In this document: piece after piece, positions 4,914 through 7,670 of the stretch
Layout of the letters: each line of letters begins with the position of its first letter
How positions within the stretch are numbered: the stretch's first letter is position 1
Origin: an uncultured Christensenella sp.
GTDB taxonomy: Bacteria; Bacillota; Clostridia; Christensenellales; UBA1242
Assembly (NCBI GenBank): GCA_949293915.1
Contig: CASFFJ010000037.1
Span: 1 to 7,670 of the forward strand
DNA: 7,670 nt
Direction of reading: 5' to 3'
Position numbers and translations under genes: made by a program
Notes under the pieces: generated by a model
Told to the model about the DNA's origin: nothing
The model's input: the letters and a program-made list of their open reading frames with translations, nothing else
The model's database searches: none

Positions 4914-6206
4914 ATGAATACTATAGTGGCATTATCTACACCAGCTGGGAATAGTGGTGTGGCTGTAATTAGGATTAGTGGAGAAAAATCAAAAGAAATC
5001 TTACAAAAAATAACTCATTCTAATCAAAATTTTGAACCTAGAAAAATGTATCTTAAAAAAGTTTTTATTAACGACTATTTTGATAATTGCTTAGTTGTTT
5101 ATTTTTGCGCACCTTTTTCATATACAGGCGAAGATGTTGTCGAAATACAATCACACGGTGGATACTTCTTGGCTCAACAAATTATTAAAGAATGTATTTC
5201 ACTTGGAGCAGTCTATGCAGACACGGGAGAGTTTAGTAAACGTGCTTTTTTAAATGGAAAAATATCGATTGATCAAGCGGAAGGTATTATGGACCTAATT
5301 AACGCAGAAACAGAAGCACAAGCAAGAATAGGCGCTAACCTTTTAGATGGAAAATTGCGTGAAAGAATTAATAAAAATCAGATGGCGCTAACTGATATTT
5401 TAGCAGAAATAGAAGCAAAACTTGATTATCCAGAATATGATTTTGAACTGGAAGAAAAATCAAATACAAAAACAAAAATCCAAGCATTAATAGATGACTT
5501 AAACGACTTGATACAGACAACTGAAACAGGTTCTATTATAAAAAATGGTGTTAAGGTGGCAATAATAGGACCGCCAAATGTTGGCAAATCTAGCTTGTTG
5601 AATACGCTAACAAACAGCGAAAAAGCAATTGTTACAGACATTGCGGGCACAACTCGTGATGTTGTGGAGGCTGAATATATCTACAATGGAATAATTTTTA
5701 GATTGTATGATACCGCTGGAATTCATAAAAGCACAGATATTGTTGAAAATATCGGTATTGAGCGTGCAAAAAATACATTAAATAACGCAGACTTAGTCTT
5801 GCGAATACACGACAATCAACAAAACAACGATATAAAAACCACAAAACCAACCATAGATATTTACAATAAGAGTGATTTGATTGATAAAAAAGATGCTGTC
5901 AAATTTTACATTTCCACAAAAACTGGTGAAAATATCCACGCTTTAAAACAATTAATTTTTGACAAAACGGTTAAAACTGAAATTGATTCAAACAAATTAT
6001 ATCTAACTAATTTACGTCACATTGACTGCGTAAAAACTGCACTAGAGAGTCTCAATAATGCTCTAAACAATTTAGATAATATGACAATGGATGTTGTCTC
6101 ATTTGAATTAAGAAAAGCGTGGAATAGTTTGGGGGAACTCACCGGTCAAACTAACAACGAAAACATAATAGATAAAATTTTTAGTAAGTTTTGCTTGGGA
6201 AAATAA
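4914..6206 (+). CDS. mnmE: tRNA-modification GTPase MnmE (TrmE)
   Basis: This 430-residue protein is slightly shorter than the usual 450-460. MnmE is a homodimeric, potassium-dependent GTPase that binds a tetrahydrofolate-type one-carbon donor and, with MnmG, adds a carboxymethylaminomethyl or aminomethyl group to C5 of U34 in tRNAs reading split codon boxes. The N-terminal tetrahydrofolate domain begins with the typical TIVALSTPAG (3-12). The GTPase domain has G1 GPPNVGKSS (219-227), G2 GTTRD (245-249), G3 DTAG (266-269) and G4 NKSD (318-321). The helical domain ends in the family's invariant C-terminal FCLGK (426-430), with the catalytically needed Cys at 427. All key motifs are present, so it should be active. 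The start is ATG 4914, 6 bases after a -10 box and without a ribosome site. It is followed by mnmG on the same strand after 168 bases. Confidence 0.97.
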   Translation: MNTIVALSTPAGNSGVAVIRISGEKSKEILQKITHSNQNFEPRKMYLKKVFINDYFDNCLVVYFCAPFSYTGEDVVEIQSHGGYFLAQQIIKECISLGAVYADTGEFSKRAFLNGKISIDQAEGIMDLINAETEAQARIGANLLDGKLRERINKNQMALTDILAEIEAKLDYPEYDFELEEKSNTKTKIQALIDDLNDLIQTTETGSIIKNGVKVAIIGPPNVGKSSLLNTLTNSEKAIVTDIAGTTRDVVEAEYIYNGIIFRLYDTAGIHKSTDIVENIGIERAKNTLNNADLVLRIHDNQQNNDIKTTKPTIDIYNKSDLIDKKDAVKFYISTKTGENIHALKQLIFDKTVKTEIDSNKLYLTNLRHIDCVKTALESLNNALNNLDNMTMDVVSFELRKAWNSLGELTGQTNNENIIDKIFSKFCLGK

Positions 6207-6210
6207 AAAG

Positions 6211-6242
6211 ATTTCCACATTTTTAAAAAATATTGTGGATAT
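6211..6242 (+). terminator. Weak hairpin after mnmE
   Basis: TCCACA (6214-6219) pairs with TGTGGA (6234-6239), and the stem continues with two more pairs past a T-T mismatch. It begins 5 bases after the mnmE stop. T runs follow only about 12 bases later, so it is at best a weak terminator. Since mnmG has its own promoter, partial termination here is plausible. Confidence 0.35.
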
Positions 6243-6337
6243 AATTAATTTTAACTTTTTTTCATATTTTTTTTAAATTAAAACATTTTCATTATTAATA
6301 ATAATTCTAAATAAAATCAGTTTTAATTTTAAAACTA

Positions 6338-6366
6338 TTGAAAATTTTATTATTTTAATATATAAT
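6338..6366 (+). promoter_or_regulatory. Promoter of mnmG, predicted leaderless
   Basis: TTGAAA (6338-6343), a 17-base spacer and TATAAT (6361-6366) form a near-consensus promoter. The ATG at 6375 comes 8 bases after the -10 box, about where transcription should start. No Shine-Dalgarno precedes the ATG. mnmG is therefore likely transcribed on its own as well as, possibly, from mnmE. Confidence 0.65.
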
Positions 6367-6374
6367 ATACTTAT

Positions 6375-7670
6375 ATGTTTATAGATCATTATGATGCAAT
6401 TGTAATAGGTAGTGGACACGCTGGAAGTGAAGCGTGTCTTGCTTTGGCGCGCCTTGGTAAAAAGACACTTTTGACCACGCTCAATCTTGACAGTATCGCA
6501 TTCTTGGCGTGCAACCCTAGTATTGGTGGTACAGCAAAAGGACAACTTGCTAGCGAACTAGATGCTCTTGGTGGCGAAATGGGTGTAAATGCAGATAAAT
6601 CAATGTTGCAGTTGCGTTTGTTAAATGCTGGTAAAGGTCCAGCTGTGCAATCATTACGTGCACAAGTTGACAAAGTTGTTTATCATACTGAAATGAAACG
6701 AACAATAGAACGCGAAAATAATCTTGACATATTGCAGTGTGAAGTGAGTGATATATTAGTTGAAAACGGCCGTGTTATTGGTGTACGCAATAGTATGGGG
6801 GAAAAATTTTCTTGTTCTGCTGTGATAGTAGCCACTGGCGTATATTTGAATAGTCGCATTATTATAGGCGACTTTAGTAAAAATACTGGACCTAACGGAT
6901 TTGAACCAGCAACTAAACTCACTAATTCTCTTATGGATTTAGGGATTGAAATTAGGCGTTTCAAAACAGGTACTCCTGCACGAGTAGATGGAAAAACAAT
7001 TGATTATACTAAGTTTGAAATTCAACCTGGCGATAAATTAGAACGCGGATTTTCTGCACTTACTAAGCGAGTAAAGAACAATCATCCTTGTTATCTGGGT
7101 TATACTAGTTCTGCAATGCATGAAACTATTCGGGCAAATATTGATAGAGCGCCATTGTACTCTGGCAAGATTAATGGTATTGGTCCAAGATATTGTCCAA
7201 GTATAGAAGATAAAATTATGCGTTTTAGTGATAAAGAGCGCCATCAACTTTTCTTAGAACCAGAAAGCGCCAGCACAGATGAAGTGTATGTGCAAGGCAT
7301 TTCTTCTAGTATGCCAACCGATGTTCAACGAAAAATGTATCGAGAAATTCCAGGTTTTGAAAATGTTAAAATTATGCGATTCGCATACGCTATAGAATAC
7401 GACTGCATAAACGCTACCGAATTGAAAAATAATTTAGAGAGCAAAAAAGTTTCTGGACTGTTTTTTGCAGGGCAAATTAATGGTACTAGTGGTTATGAAG
7501 AAGCTGCTGCTCAAGGTATTATGGCAGGAATTAATGCTGAACGATATATTGATAAAAAAAGTCCTTTTGTGTTGGGTCGTGATCAAGCATATATAGGTGT
7601 TTTGATTGATGATTTGACTACAAAAGATATAATTGAACCATATAGAATGATGACAAGCAGAGCAGAATAT
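6375..7670 (+). CDS. mnmG: tRNA uridine-5-carboxymethylaminomethyl modification enzyme MnmG (GidA), 3' end beyond the window
   Basis: The frame gives 432 codons and is still open at the right edge; the family is usually about 620-650 residues, so roughly two thirds is present. MnmG is the FAD- and NADH-using partner of MnmE in C5 modification of tRNA U34. Visible features are the Rossmann FAD-binding GSGHAGSEA (12-20); Cys46 in ACNPSIGG; the first family signature GPRYCPSIEDK (270-280) with Cys274; and the second signature, AGQINGTSGYEEAAAQG (365-381). Both conserved Cys residues are kept. The RRFKTGTPAR form (194-203) of the substrate-domain motif, as I recall it, is seen in clostridial MnmG. 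The start is ATG 6375 by homology (MFIDHYDAIVIG) and has no ribosome site. Missing from view is the C-terminal helical domain that contacts MnmE and tRNA. G+C appears slightly higher than in mnmE. Confidence 0.97.
   Translation, partial: MFIDHYDAIVIGSGHAGSEACLALARLGKKTLLTTLNLDSIAFLACNPSIGGTAKGQLASELDALGGEMGVNADKSMLQLRLLNAGKGPAVQSLRAQVDKVVYHTEMKRTIERENNLDILQCEVSDILVENGRVIGVRNSMGEKFSCSAVIVATGVYLNSRIIIGDFSKNTGPNGFEPATKLTNSLMDLGIEIRRFKTGTPARVDGKTIDYTKFEIQPGDKLERGFSALTKRVKNNHPCYLGYTSSAMHETIRANIDRAPLYSGKINGIGPRYCPSIEDKIMRFSDKERHQLFLEPESASTDEVYVQGISSSMPTDVQRKMYREIPGFENVKIMRFAYAIEYDCINATELKNNLESKKVSGLFFAGQINGTSGYEEAAAQGIMAGINAERYIDKKSPFVLGRDQAYIGVLIDDLTTKDIIEPYRMMTSRAEY

Noticed and set aside
6214..6241. 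Pair of inverted DnaA boxes after mnmE
   Set aside because: One 9-mer differs from TTATCCACA at one position and the other at two. There is no cluster around them, and a plain hairpin explains the symmetry.

Overview
The window comes from a very AT-rich bacterial chromosome. Coding regions are roughly 30-40% G+C and spacers fall to about 12%. The ParA/ParB, MnmE and MnmG sequences and the AGGAG-type ribosome sites point to a low-GC Bacillota, probably a clostridial lineage, but the species cannot be named from sequence alone.

Layout, left to right. (1) Positions 1-450 hold the start of an unrecognised minus-strand gene that runs off the left edge. (2) Positions 451-949 contain no convincing gene, but do contain a good plus-strand promoter and a hairpin. 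(3) Positions 950-1001 are the 3' half of a tRNA-Arg gene with no 5' half, followed by an intrinsic terminator; this looks like an attachment-site scar. (4) A GNAT-family acetyltransferase lies at 1143-1604 (minus). (5) A cluster of GCGC-centred repeats sits at the parB 3' end. (6) parB (2060-2962) and parA (3815-4576) are both on the minus strand, separated by 852 bp that carry two perfect parS palindromes. (7) Divergent from parA are mnmE (4914-6206) and mnmG (6375 to the right edge, incomplete), both on the plus strand.

Functionally there are two modules. parA, parB and the two parS sites form a complete chromosome-segregation (ParABS) set. mnmE and mnmG encode the two subunits of the enzyme that modifies the wobble uridine (U34) of certain tRNAs. 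Both modules usually lie near the replication origin in Bacillota, so the window is probably origin-proximal, although I see no convincing DnaA-box cluster.

The most unusual signal is in the promoters. Four genes (the left partial gene, the acetyltransferase, mnmE and mnmG) have a -10 box ending only 6-8 bases before the ATG and no Shine-Dalgarno sequence, which predicts leaderless mRNAs. parA and parB instead have clear ribosome-binding sites. The other notable features are the split parA/parB arrangement around paired parS sites, the tRNA-Arg fragment, and a 20-bp perfect palindrome between parA and mnmE. I found no clear evidence of a wholly new multi-gene system here.
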